From contig CAKPCA010000003.1 in NCBI GenBank assembly GCA_934141145.1, forward strand, positions 1 through 64,000: a stretch of DNA of 64,000 nucleotides, in the 5' to 3' direction. The stretch comes from an uncultured Bacilli bacterium (GTDB taxonomy: Bacteria > Bacillota_I > Bacilli_A > RF39 > UBA660). A model generated the notes under the pieces. That model made no database searches, was not told where the DNA came from, and was given only the letters and a program-made list of their open reading frames with translations. Below are positions 8,317-16,723 of the stretch, one piece after another; positions within the stretch are counted from its first letter, which is position 1; each line of letters opens with the position of its first letter. The position numbers and the translations under genes were made by a program.

Positions 8317-9102
8317 ATGAAAGTATATTTAGATTTAATATTATTATTAAATTTTTTGTTTGATTTTATATTATTATTAAGTACATCAATAATACTTAAA
8401 CGAAATACTAAAATCTATAGAATAATACTTGGTTCTTTAGTTGGTAGTATTACAATGCTTTCACTTTTTTTAAGAATGAATAGTTTTACATTATTTATAT
8501 TTAAATTTATAGTGAGTATATTAATGATCATAACAGCATTTAATTATAAAAATATAAAATATACTTTAAAAAATATATACTATTTATATATTGTGAGCAT
8601 AGTTCTTGCAGGAGCACTTTATTTTATAAGTAATAATTTTTTATACAATAATGAAGGATTTATATTTATTAAAAATAAAGTAAGTATAAATATAATATTT
8701 GCCTTAGTACTTTCACCACTAATTTTACATTTTTATATTAAGCAGAATAAAAATTTAAAAACTAATTATAATAAGTATTTAAAAGTAGACATATATTTAA
8801 AAAATGGACAAATTATTAGTTTGAATGCATTCTTAGATACTGGTAATAAACTAATTGATCCATATAAAAAAAGACCAATTATTTTGATTAGTAAAGATAA
8901 AATTAAAATGGATAAACAAGAAAAAATATTATTAGTGCCGTATTATAATTTAGAAAATAATGGACTTTTAAAGTGTATAGTACCATCTAAAATATATATA
9001 GAAGGTCTTGGTTTTAAAAAGAAATTTTTAATAGGTTTATCACCAAATATAAATATAGATGGTGTGGACTGTATTTTAAATGAAAAATTATTGGAGGGAT
9101 AG
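8317..9102 (+). CDS. spoIIGA: Sigma-E processing peptidase SpoIIGA
   Basis: Membrane aspartic protease that cleaves pro-sigma-E in the mother cell during sporulation. 261 residues. The N-terminal half has five hydrophobic segments (begins MKVYLDLILLLNFLFDF, characteristic of SpoIIGA). The C-terminal protease domain has the catalytic motif FLDTGNKLIDPY with Asp at about residue 174. TGGTGAT precedes the ATG at 8317; the upstream in-frame ATG at 8305 overlaps that site and is rejected. Directly followed, two bases apart, by the gene for its substrate, the same arrangement as the Bacillus spoIIG operon. Assignment is firm by motif and by partner. Confidence 0.93.
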   Translation: MKVYLDLILLLNFLFDFILLLSTSIILKRNTKIYRIILGSLVGSITMLSLFLRMNSFTLFIFKFIVSILMIITAFNYKNIKYTLKNIYYLYIVSIVLAGALYFISNNFLYNNEGFIFIKNKVSINIIFALVLSPLILHFYIKQNKNLKTNYNKYLKVDIYLKNGQIISLNAFLDTGNKLIDPYKKRPIILISKDKIKMDKQEKILLVPYYNLENNGLLKCIVPSKIYIEGLGFKKKFLIGLSPNINIDGVDCILNEKLLEG

Positions 9103-9104
9103 AT

Positions 9105-9797
9105 ATGATTAAATTATTAAAAATATTATTAGGAAAATTATTTACAAAGTATAACGAATTATTTTTTGTTGGAAGTACTGATATACTTCCAGAACCACTT
9201 AGTAAAGAAGAAGAAGAAAAATATGTGGAGTTATTCCAAAATGGTGATATGAATGCTAAAAATAAGTTGATAGAACATAATTTAAGATTAGTTGTGTTTT
9301 TATCTAAAAGATATGAAAATACAAAAGTAGATTTAGAAGATTTAGTTTCAATTGGTACAATAGGTTTAATAAAGGGTATAAATACTTATAAAAATGATAG
9401 AAGTATAAAACTTGCAACATATGTATCTAGATGTATAAATAATGAAATACTTATGTATTTAAGAAAAAATAAAAAAAGAAATGCGGATGTATCACTTGAT
9501 GAATCACTTAGTTTTGATTCAGAAGGTAATGAGTTAAGACTTGAAGATATATTAGGTACAGAAGCAGATGTAGTAACTAAAAACTTAGAAGAAAATGATA
9601 TGAGAAAAATAATGCTTAAGGAAATAGGTAAGTTAAATGAAAGAGATAAACAGATAATGGTGCTTAGATATGGTTTATCTAATAACGATGAATTAACCCA
9701 AAAAGAAGTCGCAGAACTTCTTGGAATATCACAGTCATATATATCTAGAATAGAGAAAAAAGTAATTAGTAGAATAAGAAATATGATGAAAATCTAA
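9105..9797 (+). CDS. sigE: Sporulation sigma factor E (pro-sigma-E)
   Basis: Mother-cell RNA polymerase sigma factor for early sporulation. 230 residues. The first ~21 residues (MIKLLKILLGKLFTKYNELF) form a hydrophobic, basic pro-sequence like that removed by SpoIIGA in Bacillus; the mature start FVGSTDILPEPLS aligns with the processed region. Region 2 is strongly conserved (NLRLVVFLSKRYENT, DLVSIGTIGLIKGINTY, KLATYVSRCINNEILMYLRK). Region 4 has the HTH VAELLGISQSYISRIEKK. RBS GGAGGG precedes the ATG. It ends in a strong terminator, so spoIIGA-sigE is a two-gene operon. Confidence 0.95.
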   Translation: MIKLLKILLGKLFTKYNELFFVGSTDILPEPLSKEEEEKYVELFQNGDMNAKNKLIEHNLRLVVFLSKRYENTKVDLEDLVSIGTIGLIKGINTYKNDRSIKLATYVSRCINNEILMYLRKNKKRNADVSLDESLSFDSEGNELRLEDILGTEADVVTKNLEENDMRKIMLKEIGKLNERDKQIMVLRYGLSNNDELTQKEVAELLGISQSYISRIEKKVISRIRNMMKI

Positions 9798-9824
9798 AGA
9801 AAGAATAAAAACTTTCTTTTTTTG
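9796..9824 (+). terminator. Terminator after sigE
   Basis: Eight-bp stem (9796-9803 with 9812-9819) overlapping the stop codon, then T7. Confidence 0.75.
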
Positions 9825-9850
9825 TTACTATTTATTTTTATTCATATTTG

Positions 9851-9859
9851 TGTTATACT
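9851..9859 (+). promoter_or_regulatory. Extended -10 promoter (TGTTATACT) of ireB cluster
   Basis: TG-n-TATACT 33 bases before the TTG start of ireB; no clear -35. Confidence 0.5.
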
Positions 9860-9891
9860 TATTTCAAAGAAAGTTTTAAGAGGTGATTATT

Positions 9892-10140
9892 TTGGATACA
9901 AATACAACAAGTGTCTTTGATATATCAGATATAGATGATGTTCTAGTAGAGGATGTTATAAATGATGTTTATTCAGCATTAGAAGAAAAAGGGTATAATG
10001 CAATTAATCAAATTGTAGGATATATAATTAGTGGTGATCCAGGATATATATCTACATATAAAGAATCAAGAAAGAAAATATCTAAATTAGAAAGAACTCA
10101 AATAGTTGAAGTCTTACTTAGAAATTACATGAAAAAATGA
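9892..10140 (+). CDS. ireB: IreB family regulatory phosphoprotein
   Basis: Small regulatory protein (DUF965), phosphorylated by the PASTA kinase IreK in Enterococcus and linked to envelope stress. 82 residues. The conserved core GYNAINQIVGYIISGDPGYI and the tail SKLERTQIVEVLLRNY are clear. The tandem Thr residues near the N-terminus (DTNTTSVF) correspond to the phosphorylated region of the enterococcal protein. The TTG at 9892 is preferred to the GTG at 9883 because AGAGGTGAT is the ribosome site. Stop and the next start overlap (ATGA). First gene of the classic ireB-ruvX-DUF1292 cluster; alaS, usually upstream, is absent. Confidence 0.92.
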   Translation: MDTNTTSVFDISDIDDVLVEDVINDVYSALEEKGYNAINQIVGYIISGDPGYISTYKESRKKISKLERTQIVEVLLRNYMKK

Positions 10141-10568
10141 GATATATAGGTTTTGATTTAGGTACAAAAACATTAGGTGTATCAGTTAGTGATAATCTTG
10201 GTTTAATTGCAAGTGCATATAAAACTATAAGATTTAATGAAAACGATTATGAATCTTTATTAAAAGAAGTAGAGAATGTATTAAAAGAATTTAATACAAA
10301 CATAATAGTATTAGGATTACCAAAAAATATGAATAATACACTAGGTGATGCTGCCAACAGAAGTTTAAACTTTAAAAAATTATTAGAAGATAATTTTGAT
10401 GTAAAAGTAATTATGCAAGATGAAAGACTTAGTAGTGTAGAAGCCAATAATATAATGATTAGTGGTGGTGTTACTAGAAAAAAAAGAAAAAAAAGTGTAG
10501 ACTCACTTGCAGCTAATATAATATTACAGAGTTATTTAGATAAAAGAAAAGAGGATAATAATGAGTAA
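10137..10568 (+). CDS. ruvX: Holliday junction resolvase-like RuvX/YqgF
   Basis: RNase H-fold nuclease implicated in pre-16S rRNA 5' maturation and in Holliday-junction-like activity. 143 residues, normal length. Motifs: FDLGTKTLGVSVSD (first catalytic Asp), VLGLPKNMNNTLGD (middle), and QDERLSSVEANNIM with C-terminal KKSVDSLAANIIL (last acidic residues). ATG overlaps the ireB stop by four bases and the gene itself overlaps the next one by eight, showing tight translational coupling. Confidence 0.93.
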   Translation: MRYIGFDLGTKTLGVSVSDNLGLIASAYKTIRFNENDYESLLKEVENVLKEFNTNIIVLGLPKNMNNTLGDAANRSLNFKKLLEDNFDVKVIMQDERLSSVEANNIMISGGVTRKKRKKSVDSLAANIILQSYLDKRKEDNNE

Positions 10569-10836
10569 AGATGAATCTTTAGTAAATAAATTTACTTATA
10601 TTGATGATGATGGTAAGAAAATAGAATGTGATATATTATTTACTTTTGACTTAAAAAAGACAGGTAAAAATTATATTATATTTACAGATAATACCACAAA
10701 TGAAGATGGAACAATAAGAACATATGCAAGAACATATGATCCAACTAAAGAAATATGTGATTTAGGAAATATTGAAACAGAAGAAGAATGGAAAATGGTA
10801 GAATCAATATTATCCACACTTGTAAAAAATGAATAA
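10561..10836 (+). CDS. DUF1292 protein (YrzB-like)
   Basis: 91 residues of the DUF1292 family, whose role is unknown but which sits almost always after ruvX in Bacilli. Family features: FTYIDDDGKKIECDILFTF at the start, then YIIFTDNTTNEDG and a Glu-rich end EEEWKMVESIL. Starts inside ruvX (GAGGA ribosome site). A terminator follows, closing the ireB-ruvX-DUF1292 operon; mltG, which commonly comes next, is missing. Confidence 0.85.
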   Translation: MSKDESLVNKFTYIDDDGKKIECDILFTFDLKKTGKNYIIFTDNTTNEDGTIRTYARTYDPTKEICDLGNIETEEEWKMVESILSTLVKNE

Positions 10837-10839
10837 TTT

Positions 10840-10861
10840 GGAACTTTAAGTTCCTTTTTTA
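10840..10861 (+). terminator. Terminator after DUF1292 gene
   Basis: Stem GGAAC/GTTCC (10840-10844, 10850-10854) and T6. The following RBS begins immediately after. Confidence 0.6.
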
Positions 10862-10874
10862 AGGAGTAGTAATT

Positions 10875-11471
10875 ATGGAAGATATAATAAAAGAAATGGA
10901 AAAGTATGCAGAAGAAAATAGTGTACCAATTATGCAAAAAAGAGGTATTAAGTTTTTATGTGAATTTATTAAGAAAAATGATATACATAAAATATTGGAA
11001 ATAGGAACAGCTATAGGATATTCTGCAATAAGAATGGCTTTAACAGATGAAAAAGTAACAGTAGTATCTATTGAAAGAGATCAAGATAGATATATAGAAG
11101 CAGTAAGAAATATAAAAAAATGTAAATTGGAAGATAGAATAACATTAATATTAGGTGATGCACTTAATATAGATTTAAAAGATAAATATGATATGATTTT
11201 TATAGATGCTGCAAAAGGACAATATACTAACTTTTTTAATCACTATGAAAAAAACTTATTAGATGATGGAATTATAATAAGTGATAATATGGATTTTCAT
11301 GGACTTGTTAATGAAATTGATACTATAGAAAATAGAAATTTAAAACAATTAGTTACTAAGATAAAGAAGTATAGAGAATTTTTAGAAAATCATGAAAAAT
11401 TTGATACAAAATTTTATAAAGTTGGTGATGGCATTGCAATAACATATAGAAAGGGTATGCTAGATGTGTAA
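10875..11471 (+). CDS. trmR: tRNA 5-hydroxyuridine methyltransferase (TrmR-like O-methyltransferase)
   Basis: Class I SAM-dependent O-methyltransferase, 198 residues. SAM-binding motif ILEIGTAIGYSAIRMA (about residues 36-51), acidic motif VSIERDQDR, and IFIDAAKGQY for metal and substrate. The Bacillus homologue YrrM/TrmR makes 5-methoxyuridine at tRNA position 34 from 5-hydroxyuridine. The next two genes are the U32-family proteins that make 5-hydroxyuridine in Bacillus (TrhP1/TrhP2), so the context supports the specific call. Overlaps the next gene by eight bases. Confidence 0.87.
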   Translation: MEDIIKEMEKYAEENSVPIMQKRGIKFLCEFIKKNDIHKILEIGTAIGYSAIRMALTDEKVTVVSIERDQDRYIEAVRNIKKCKLEDRITLILGDALNIDLKDKYDMIFIDAAKGQYTNFFNHYEKNLLDDGIIISDNMDFHGLVNEIDTIENRNLKQLVTKIKKYREFLENHEKFDTKFYKVGDGIAITYRKGMLDV

Positions 11472-12369
11472 AATAATTGTACCTTTTCCAGATGATGAAA
11501 ATATTAACTTTTATCTAGAAAATGAAGCTGATGGATTTATAATAGGGATTGAAGAATATAGTGAAAATTTTAATAGGTATATAAAATTAGAAGAATTAAA
11601 GGAAAAATGTAATTTAATACTTAATAAAAATAAAAAGGTTTATATTGGGCTTAATAAGATATATTTTAATAGTGAATTACCAAATTTAAAAAAAATATTA
11701 TTAATTTTGGATGATATAAATGTATCTGGTGTGCTTTTTACTGATATTGCAGTATTAAATATAATAAATGAAAATAATCTAAAAATGAAACCTGTATGGT
11801 ATGGAAATCATTTAGCAACTAATTCTTATACTATTAATTTCTTAGAAAAAAGAGGATTAAAAGGTGTAATACTAAGTGATGAAATAACTATAGATGAAAA
11901 ATTACAAATAGCAAGTAAAGTAAATATACCAGTCGCAATTAAATTATTTGGTTATACAAATATGGCCACATCTTCAAGAAGTCTTTTAACTAATTATTTT
12001 AAATATACAAATATTAAACAAGATAGTACAAAAAAATATTATATGAAAGAAAAAAATAGTGGAGAATATTATTCTATTATTGAAAGAAAAAATACAAACT
12101 TTTTCTCAAGCAAAGTATTAAATGGGATAAAAGAATTTCCTAAAATAATAGAAAGCAATAATGTAGATTGGATATTTTTAGATGATTATATGATAAATAA
12201 AAACTCTTTTTATAATGTTATAGAAGCTTTTAAAGCGTTAAAAATAGCTCCAAAAGATACTGAGTTTGTAAATAAATTATATGAAGTTGTGAATTGTAAT
12301 AATTACGAAAATACATCAGATGGTTTCTTAAATAAAAAAACTATTTTTAAGGTGAAAAATAATGAATAA
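11464..12369 (+). CDS. trhP1: U32-family protein, TrhP1-like (tRNA 5-hydroxyuridine formation)
   Basis: 301 residues, U32 peptidase-like family without the cysteine cluster. It has the TIM-barrel pattern of the family: PFPDDENINFYLENEADGFI at the start, GVLFTDIAVLNII, KMKPVWYGNHLATNSYTINF, and RGLKGVILSDEITI. Shorter and more divergent than the following gene, matching Bacillus YrrN (TrhP1). In Bacillus the pair hydroxylates U34 of tRNA using prephenate. Coupled by overlap on both sides. The call relies on position and fold; sequence identity alone would give only 'U32 family'. Confidence 0.75.
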   Translation: MCKIIVPFPDDENINFYLENEADGFIIGIEEYSENFNRYIKLEELKEKCNLILNKNKKVYIGLNKIYFNSELPNLKKILLILDDINVSGVLFTDIAVLNIINENNLKMKPVWYGNHLATNSYTINFLEKRGLKGVILSDEITIDEKLQIASKVNIPVAIKLFGYTNMATSSRSLLTNYFKYTNIKQDSTKKYYMKEKNSGEYYSIIERKNTNFFSSKVLNGIKEFPKIIESNNVDWIFLDDYMINKNSFYNVIEAFKALKIAPKDTEFVNKLYEVVNCNNYENTSDGFLNKKTIFKVKNNE

Positions 12370-13567
12370 AGTAGAATTACTTGCGCCAGCTGGCGATTTA
12401 GAAAGATTAAAGTGGGCTATAATATATGGTGCAGATGCGGTATATATAGGTGGTAAAAATTTTAGTTTAAGAGCAAATGCTATAAACTTTACATTAGATG
12501 AAATGAAAGAAGGAGTAGAATTTGCGCATGCTCATAATGCCAAGGTATATGTTACTGTTAATATAGTATTTCATGAAGATGATATAGATGGACTAAAAGA
12601 ATATTTAATGAATTTAGAAAAAATAAAAGTAGATGCAATTATTTCATCAGATTTATTTATAATAGATTTTTTAAAAGAAAATAATATTAATTTGGAATTC
12701 CATTTAAGTACTCAGAGGTGTACTTTAAATAAGGAAGATGCTAAATTTTACAAAAAAGAAGGAGTAAAAAGAATAGTACTTGCAAGGGAATCATCAAAAG
12801 AAGACATTAAATCAATAATAGATGATGTAAAAATAGATACTGAAATATTTATTCATGGAGCTATGTGTACATGTTATTCTGGTAGATGTATGCTTTCTAA
12901 TTATATGACTAATAGAGATTCAAATAGAGGAGGATGTGCACAAGTTTGTAGATGGAATTTTGATTTATATGATGAAAATAAAGATAAAATTAATGATAAT
13001 GTAGATTTTGCAATATCACCAAAAGATTTATCTTTATTAAAATTCATTCCAGATATTATTGATCTTGGTGTTACTTCACTAAAATTAGAAGGAAGAATGA
13101 AATCTATTTATTATGTTGCAACATTAATTAGTGTTTATAGAAGAGTAATAGATAGATATTATAAAGAAGGAAAAAATTATGTATATAATAAAAATGATGA
13201 AATAGAATTATATAGGTGTGCTAATAGAGACACTCTTCCTCAATATTTCGATAAGTTTCCAGGAGTAAATGAACAATATTATAGTGAAAGAGAAGAAAAT
13301 ACAAATCAAGATTTTTTAGGAGTAGTACTTGGTTATGATGAAGAAAATAAAGAAATAATATTAGAAGAAAGAAATTATTTTAAAAAGGGCGACATAATTA
13401 ATATTTTTGGTCCACATAAAGAATCATTTAATGTTACTGTAACATATATTAAAGATGAAGATGGTAATTTAGTAGATGTTGCGCGTCATCCTAAAGAAGT
13501 ACTTAGAATACCATGTGATAAAAAAGTAGAAAAATATGATTTGTTACGTGTTAATTTTTTAGGTTGA
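12362..13567 (+). CDS. trhP2: U32-family protein TrhP2 (tRNA 5-hydroxyuridine formation)
   Basis: 401 residues of the U32 family. N-terminus VELLAPAGDLERLKWAIIYG and GADAVYIGGKNFSLRANA are diagnostic. The conserved cysteine region is intact (MCTCYSGRCMLS, then GGCAQVCRW about 30 residues later), the likely iron-sulfur site. The C-terminal domain with FLGVVLGYD follows. Equivalent to Bacillus YrrO/TrhP2 and close to E. coli TrhP (YegQ). Together with trmR it should give 5-methoxyuridine in the anticodon wobble position, widening decoding. It ends in TGA, which shows standard stop usage, and its last bases carry the -35 of the greA promoter. Confidence 0.88.
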   Translation: MNKVELLAPAGDLERLKWAIIYGADAVYIGGKNFSLRANAINFTLDEMKEGVEFAHAHNAKVYVTVNIVFHEDDIDGLKEYLMNLEKIKVDAIISSDLFIIDFLKENNINLEFHLSTQRCTLNKEDAKFYKKEGVKRIVLARESSKEDIKSIIDDVKIDTEIFIHGAMCTCYSGRCMLSNYMTNRDSNRGGCAQVCRWNFDLYDENKDKINDNVDFAISPKDLSLLKFIPDIIDLGVTSLKLEGRMKSIYYVATLISVYRRVIDRYYKEGKNYVYNKNDEIELYRCANRDTLPQYFDKFPGVNEQYYSEREENTNQDFLGVVLGYDEENKEIILEERNYFKKGDIINIFGPHKESFNVTVTYIKDEDGNLVDVARHPKEVLRIPCDKKVEKYDLLRVNFLG

Positions 13568-13592
13568 CAAAACATAAAAAATGTAGTATTAT
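13564..13592 (+). promoter_or_regulatory. Promoter of greA with flanking inverted repeat
   Basis: TTGACA (13564-13569), 17-base spacer, TATTAT (13587-13592). An 8-bp perfect inverted repeat, TGACAAAA at 13565-13572 and TTTTGTCA at 13592-13599, brackets the promoter and could be an operator or a weak terminator. Confidence 0.65.
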
Positions 13593-13634
13593 TTTGTCAT
13601 GCTTGAAATAAAGTATATAAACGAGGTGAGTTTA

Positions 13635-14105
13635 ATGGCTACAAAACAAGAATGCTATATAACAAAAGAAGGATTAGAAGAATTAAAAGCAGAATTAGAA
13701 AATTTAACTAAGGTTGAAAGACCTGAAATAGTAAATGCTATAAAAGAAGCAAGAGCTCTTGGTGATTTATCTGAAAATGCTGAGTATCATGCTGCAAAAG
13801 AAAGACAAGGTATAGTAGAATCTAGAATTCATGAACTTGAATACTTAATTGAACATGCTACAATAATAAAAGAAGGAACTTCAAAAGAAGTTAGAATTGG
13901 ATCTACTGTTGAAATTAAGTATTTAGAAGATGATGAAATAGATGAATATAAAATAGTAGGTAGTACAGAAGCAGATCCATTTGAAAATAAGATATCTAAT
14001 GAATCTCCAATTGCAAAAGTAATTATGGGTAAAAAAGTAAATGATATTGTTTCTGTAGAAAGTCCAACAGGAAATTATCAAGTTCAAATAATTTCAATAA
14101 AATAA
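13635..14105 (+). CDS. greA: Transcription elongation factor GreA
   Basis: Rescues backtracked RNA polymerase by stimulating transcript cleavage. 156 residues, normal length. N-terminal coiled coil with the conserved tip region ARALGDLSENAEYHAAKERQ, including the two acidic residues that act in the polymerase secondary channel. The C-terminal FKBP-like domain has SNESPIAKVIMGKKVND. The ATG at 13635 with CGAGGTGAG is chosen over 13599, which lies inside the promoter repeat. Sits after trhP2 as in Bacillus (udk missing). Confidence 0.95.
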   Translation: MATKQECYITKEGLEELKAELENLTKVERPEIVNAIKEARALGDLSENAEYHAAKERQGIVESRIHELEYLIEHATIIKEGTSKEVRIGSTVEIKYLEDDEIDEYKIVGSTEADPFENKISNESPIAKVIMGKKVNDIVSVESPTGNYQVQIISIK

Positions 14106-14123
14106 CCATTAGGTTATTTTTTT
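14101..14123 (+). terminator. Terminator after greA
   Basis: Stem AATAACC/GGTTATT (14101-14107, 14112-14118) over the stop codon, then T7. Confidence 0.75.
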
Positions 14124-14124
14124 C

Positions 14125-14152
14125 TTGATAGATACAATATTTAATATATAAT
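14125..14152 (+). promoter_or_regulatory. Promoter of sirtuin-like gene
   Basis: TTGATA (14125-14130), 16-base spacer, TATAAT (14147-14152), starting directly after the greA terminator. Confidence 0.55.
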
Positions 14153-14179
14153 ATAATGACTAGAAAGAGGGTTAAATTT

Positions 14180-15355
14180 ATGCAGTTTCCATATAAAGTA
14201 TCTAAACTTACTAAAGATGAGATAGATGTATTTAATAATTATTTTGCAAATAATAATGAATATATATTTGAAGGAGTATGGTTTAGAAGTCAAAATATAG
14301 AAAATAAAATTAATTCAGGTTACGTTGATAACACAACAAAAAGAAGAAGAACACTTCATTATAGACATACGTTTTATATAGAAAATGATTACTTAATGGT
14401 AAAAGACTCTTATATTTATTTAAGTGTTAGATTGCCATTAGATGAATATTATGACTATGTAAATAGTATAAAAGAAGAATTAAATAATAGTAACTATAAT
14501 TTCATTAATAACGAATACAAAAAAGATGATATAGTAATTATTATTAATGAATTTGATAAGCATCCCGAAGAGGAAAAAATAGATAATTATAAAGTAGTAG
14601 ATATTATAGTAAAAAGTAATAATTTAACTAATACTAGTGATTTTTATACTCAAGTTTGGAAACTTCAAGTAAAAGGAATAAGAGAAAAGGATAAAAGAGG
14701 TAATCCAGAATATATAACTGATATAAGAAAGCTAGAAAAATATTTACCAGCACAAGTAGAACTCGGATGTGGACCTAGTATAGAAGCAGGAATAATGCCA
14801 CTTTATTATTTACATGAAATATATAAAGTTCAAAGACATAGTGATGGAAAGTTCTATTTTGGAAAAGATGATGATTTAATTCTTCAAATAATAAAAAAAG
14901 ACAAAGATAAATTTGATGAATTTTATGAAATGATGATAATGTGCATTAAAGCAAAGCCTACATTATTTCATAAAAAATTAAAGGAAATGTATGAGAAAAA
15001 TATATTAAAAGGGGATTTATTAAATAATAACTTTGATCGTTTATGTAAAAGAATAGGAATAAATGAAAAAATACTAAGAGTATATAATATTGAAAATTAT
15101 TTTCCTAAAATAGAGTTTGATAAAAATATAAAGTCTTTAATATGTATAGGTACACACGCGGATAGAAGAGGAGTACAAAAACAAGCAAGAGAAAAAGGAT
15201 TAAAAATTATATATATAGATCCAGAGGGCTTCGAGACTGGTAATGGTTTTGAAGAATATTTAATAGAAGGCGCAAGTGATAATGATTTAATATTTAGAGT
15301 AAGTGCTAATTCTTTTGCTAATTTAATTGACATAAATAACATTAAAATTAAATAA
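14180..15355 (+). CDS. Divergent sirtuin-fold (Sir2-like) protein
   Basis: 391 residues. The second half has the Sir2/NAD-binding pattern in order: VELGCGPSIEAGIMPL (in place of GAGxSxxSGIPxF, about residues 193-208), PTLFHKKLKEMY, LLNNNFDRLCKRIG (in place of TqNiDxLhxxAG, about 280-293), and LICIGTHADRRGV with KIIYIDPEG (in place of the viGTS...InxE end). The canonical catalytic HG motif and zinc cysteines are not visible; that region reads KILRVYNIENYFPKIEF. The N-terminal ~190 residues are an unrecognised domain. Start at 14180 with GAGGG; 14156 overlaps the promoter. Role unknown; may be NAD-binding rather than a deacetylase. Fold call moderately sure. Confidence 0.6.
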   Translation: MQFPYKVSKLTKDEIDVFNNYFANNNEYIFEGVWFRSQNIENKINSGYVDNTTKRRRTLHYRHTFYIENDYLMVKDSYIYLSVRLPLDEYYDYVNSIKEELNNSNYNFINNEYKKDDIVIIINEFDKHPEEEKIDNYKVVDIIVKSNNLTNTSDFYTQVWKLQVKGIREKDKRGNPEYITDIRKLEKYLPAQVELGCGPSIEAGIMPLYYLHEIYKVQRHSDGKFYFGKDDDLILQIIKKDKDKFDEFYEMMIMCIKAKPTLFHKKLKEMYEKNILKGDLLNNNFDRLCKRIGINEKILRVYNIENYFPKIEFDKNIKSLICIGTHADRRGVQKQAREKGLKIIYIDPEGFETGNGFEEYLIEGASDNDLIFRVSANSFANLIDINNIKIK

Positions 15356-15359
15356 AATA

Positions 15360-15388
15360 TTGATATATATTTTTATTTATTATATAAT
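15360..15388 (+). promoter_or_regulatory. Promoter of tig
   Basis: TTGATA (15360-15365), 17-base spacer, TATAAT (15383-15388). Confidence 0.6.
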
Positions 15389-15417
15389 AAAAGAGATTGT
15401 TTTAAGGAGGAAGTTTA

Positions 15418-16659
15418 ATGAAAAACGTACATAAAATAGAAGTAAAAATAGAAGGACAAAAATGGGAAGAAGCTCTAACAAAAGCATTTGAAAAAGTATC
15501 AAAAGATGTTAAAGTTGATGGATTTAGAAAGGGTAAAGTACCAAGAAATATATTTGAAAAAAAATATGGTAAAGAATCTTTATATCCAGAAGCAGTAGAT
15601 GCTGTACTTCCAAAAGCATATGAAAAGGTATTAAATGAAAATAAATTAGAACCTATTATTCAACCAACAATTGATATAAAAGAAATTGATGAAAAGCATG
15701 TAGTAATAGAATTTACAATAACTACTAAACCTGAAGTAAAAATCAAAAAATATAATGGTTTAAATGTAAAAAAAGAAAAAGTTTCAATAACTAATAAAGA
15801 TGTAGAAAATGAAATAAATACATTATTACAAAAATATGCAGATGTAGAAGTAAAAGAAGGAAAGATTGAAAATGGTGATATAGCTGTTATTGATTTTGAA
15901 GGATTTAAAGATGGTGTAGCATTTGATGGTGGAAAAGGAGAAAATTATTCACTTGAAATAGGTAGTAATACATTTATACCAGGATTTGAAGAACAATTAA
16001 TAGGATTAAAATCTGGTGATGAAAAAGATATAGAAGTAACATTCCCAGAAGATTATGGTTCAGAAGAGTTAAAAGGTGCTAAAGCAACATTCAAAATAAA
16101 AGTACATGAAGTAAAAACTAAAGTACTTCCAAAAATGGATGAAGAATTCTTTAAGGATTTAGGATTTAAAGATGTTGAAACAGAAGAACAATTAAGAGAC
16201 TTAATAAAGGCAGATTTAGAAGCAAAAAAAGATTATGAACTTGAAAATAAATATGTAGATGATTTATTGGAAGAAGTTGCAAAAAATACTACAGTAGAAT
16301 TACCAGAACAATTAATTGATGAAGAAATTCATAGAATGATGCATCAATATGAAGATAATTTAAAAATGCAAGGTATAACACTTGATATGTTCTATAAGTT
16401 TACAAATTCAGATGAACAAGCATTAAAGGATCAAATGAGAGGCGAAGCAGAAAAGAGAGTTAAATATAGATTTATGCTTGAAGAAATTGCTAGTCTAGAA
16501 AAAATAGAAATAGATGATAAAGAAGCAGAAAAAGAAATAGAAGATTTATCTAAAAAATATAATACTCCAAAAGAAGAATTATTAAAACAAATTGGTGGTA
16601 TTGAAATGATTAAATACGATCTTAAAATGCAAAAAGTATTAGATGTAATGAAAAAATAA
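15418..16659 (+). CDS. tig: Trigger factor (ribosome-associated chaperone)
   Basis: Folds nascent chains at the ribosome exit tunnel. 413 residues. The N-terminal ribosome-binding loop DGFRKGKVPRNIFEKKYG carries the family GFRxGxxP signature. A FKBP-type peptidyl-prolyl isomerase domain is seen from about 150 (GDIAVIDFEGFKDGVAFDGG, FIPGFEEQLIG). The helical C-terminal arms follow (ELPEQLIDEEIHRMMHQYE). Strong AAGGAGG ribosome site. Normal family length; single-gene unit with its own promoter and terminator. clpX, which often follows tig, is not here. Confidence 0.95.
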   Translation: MKNVHKIEVKIEGQKWEEALTKAFEKVSKDVKVDGFRKGKVPRNIFEKKYGKESLYPEAVDAVLPKAYEKVLNENKLEPIIQPTIDIKEIDEKHVVIEFTITTKPEVKIKKYNGLNVKKEKVSITNKDVENEINTLLQKYADVEVKEGKIENGDIAVIDFEGFKDGVAFDGGKGENYSLEIGSNTFIPGFEEQLIGLKSGDEKDIEVTFPEDYGSEELKGAKATFKIKVHEVKTKVLPKMDEEFFKDLGFKDVETEEQLRDLIKADLEAKKDYELENKYVDDLLEEVAKNTTVELPEQLIDEEIHRMMHQYEDNLKMQGITLDMFYKFTNSDEQALKDQMRGEAEKRVKYRFMLEEIASLEKIEIDDKEAEKEIEDLSKKYNTPKEELLKQIGGIEMIKYDLKMQKVLDVMKK

Positions 16660-16665
16660 TGATGT

Positions 16666-16692
16666 AAAAAAAGAATGTTTAACTCTTTTTTT
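16666..16692 (+). terminator. Terminator after tig
   Basis: Nine-bp A-rich stem (16666-16674 with 16684-16692), nine-base loop, T tail. Confidence 0.65.
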
Positions 16693-16723
16693 GTTTATAT
16701 AATGTAAATAAGAAAGAAACTTA

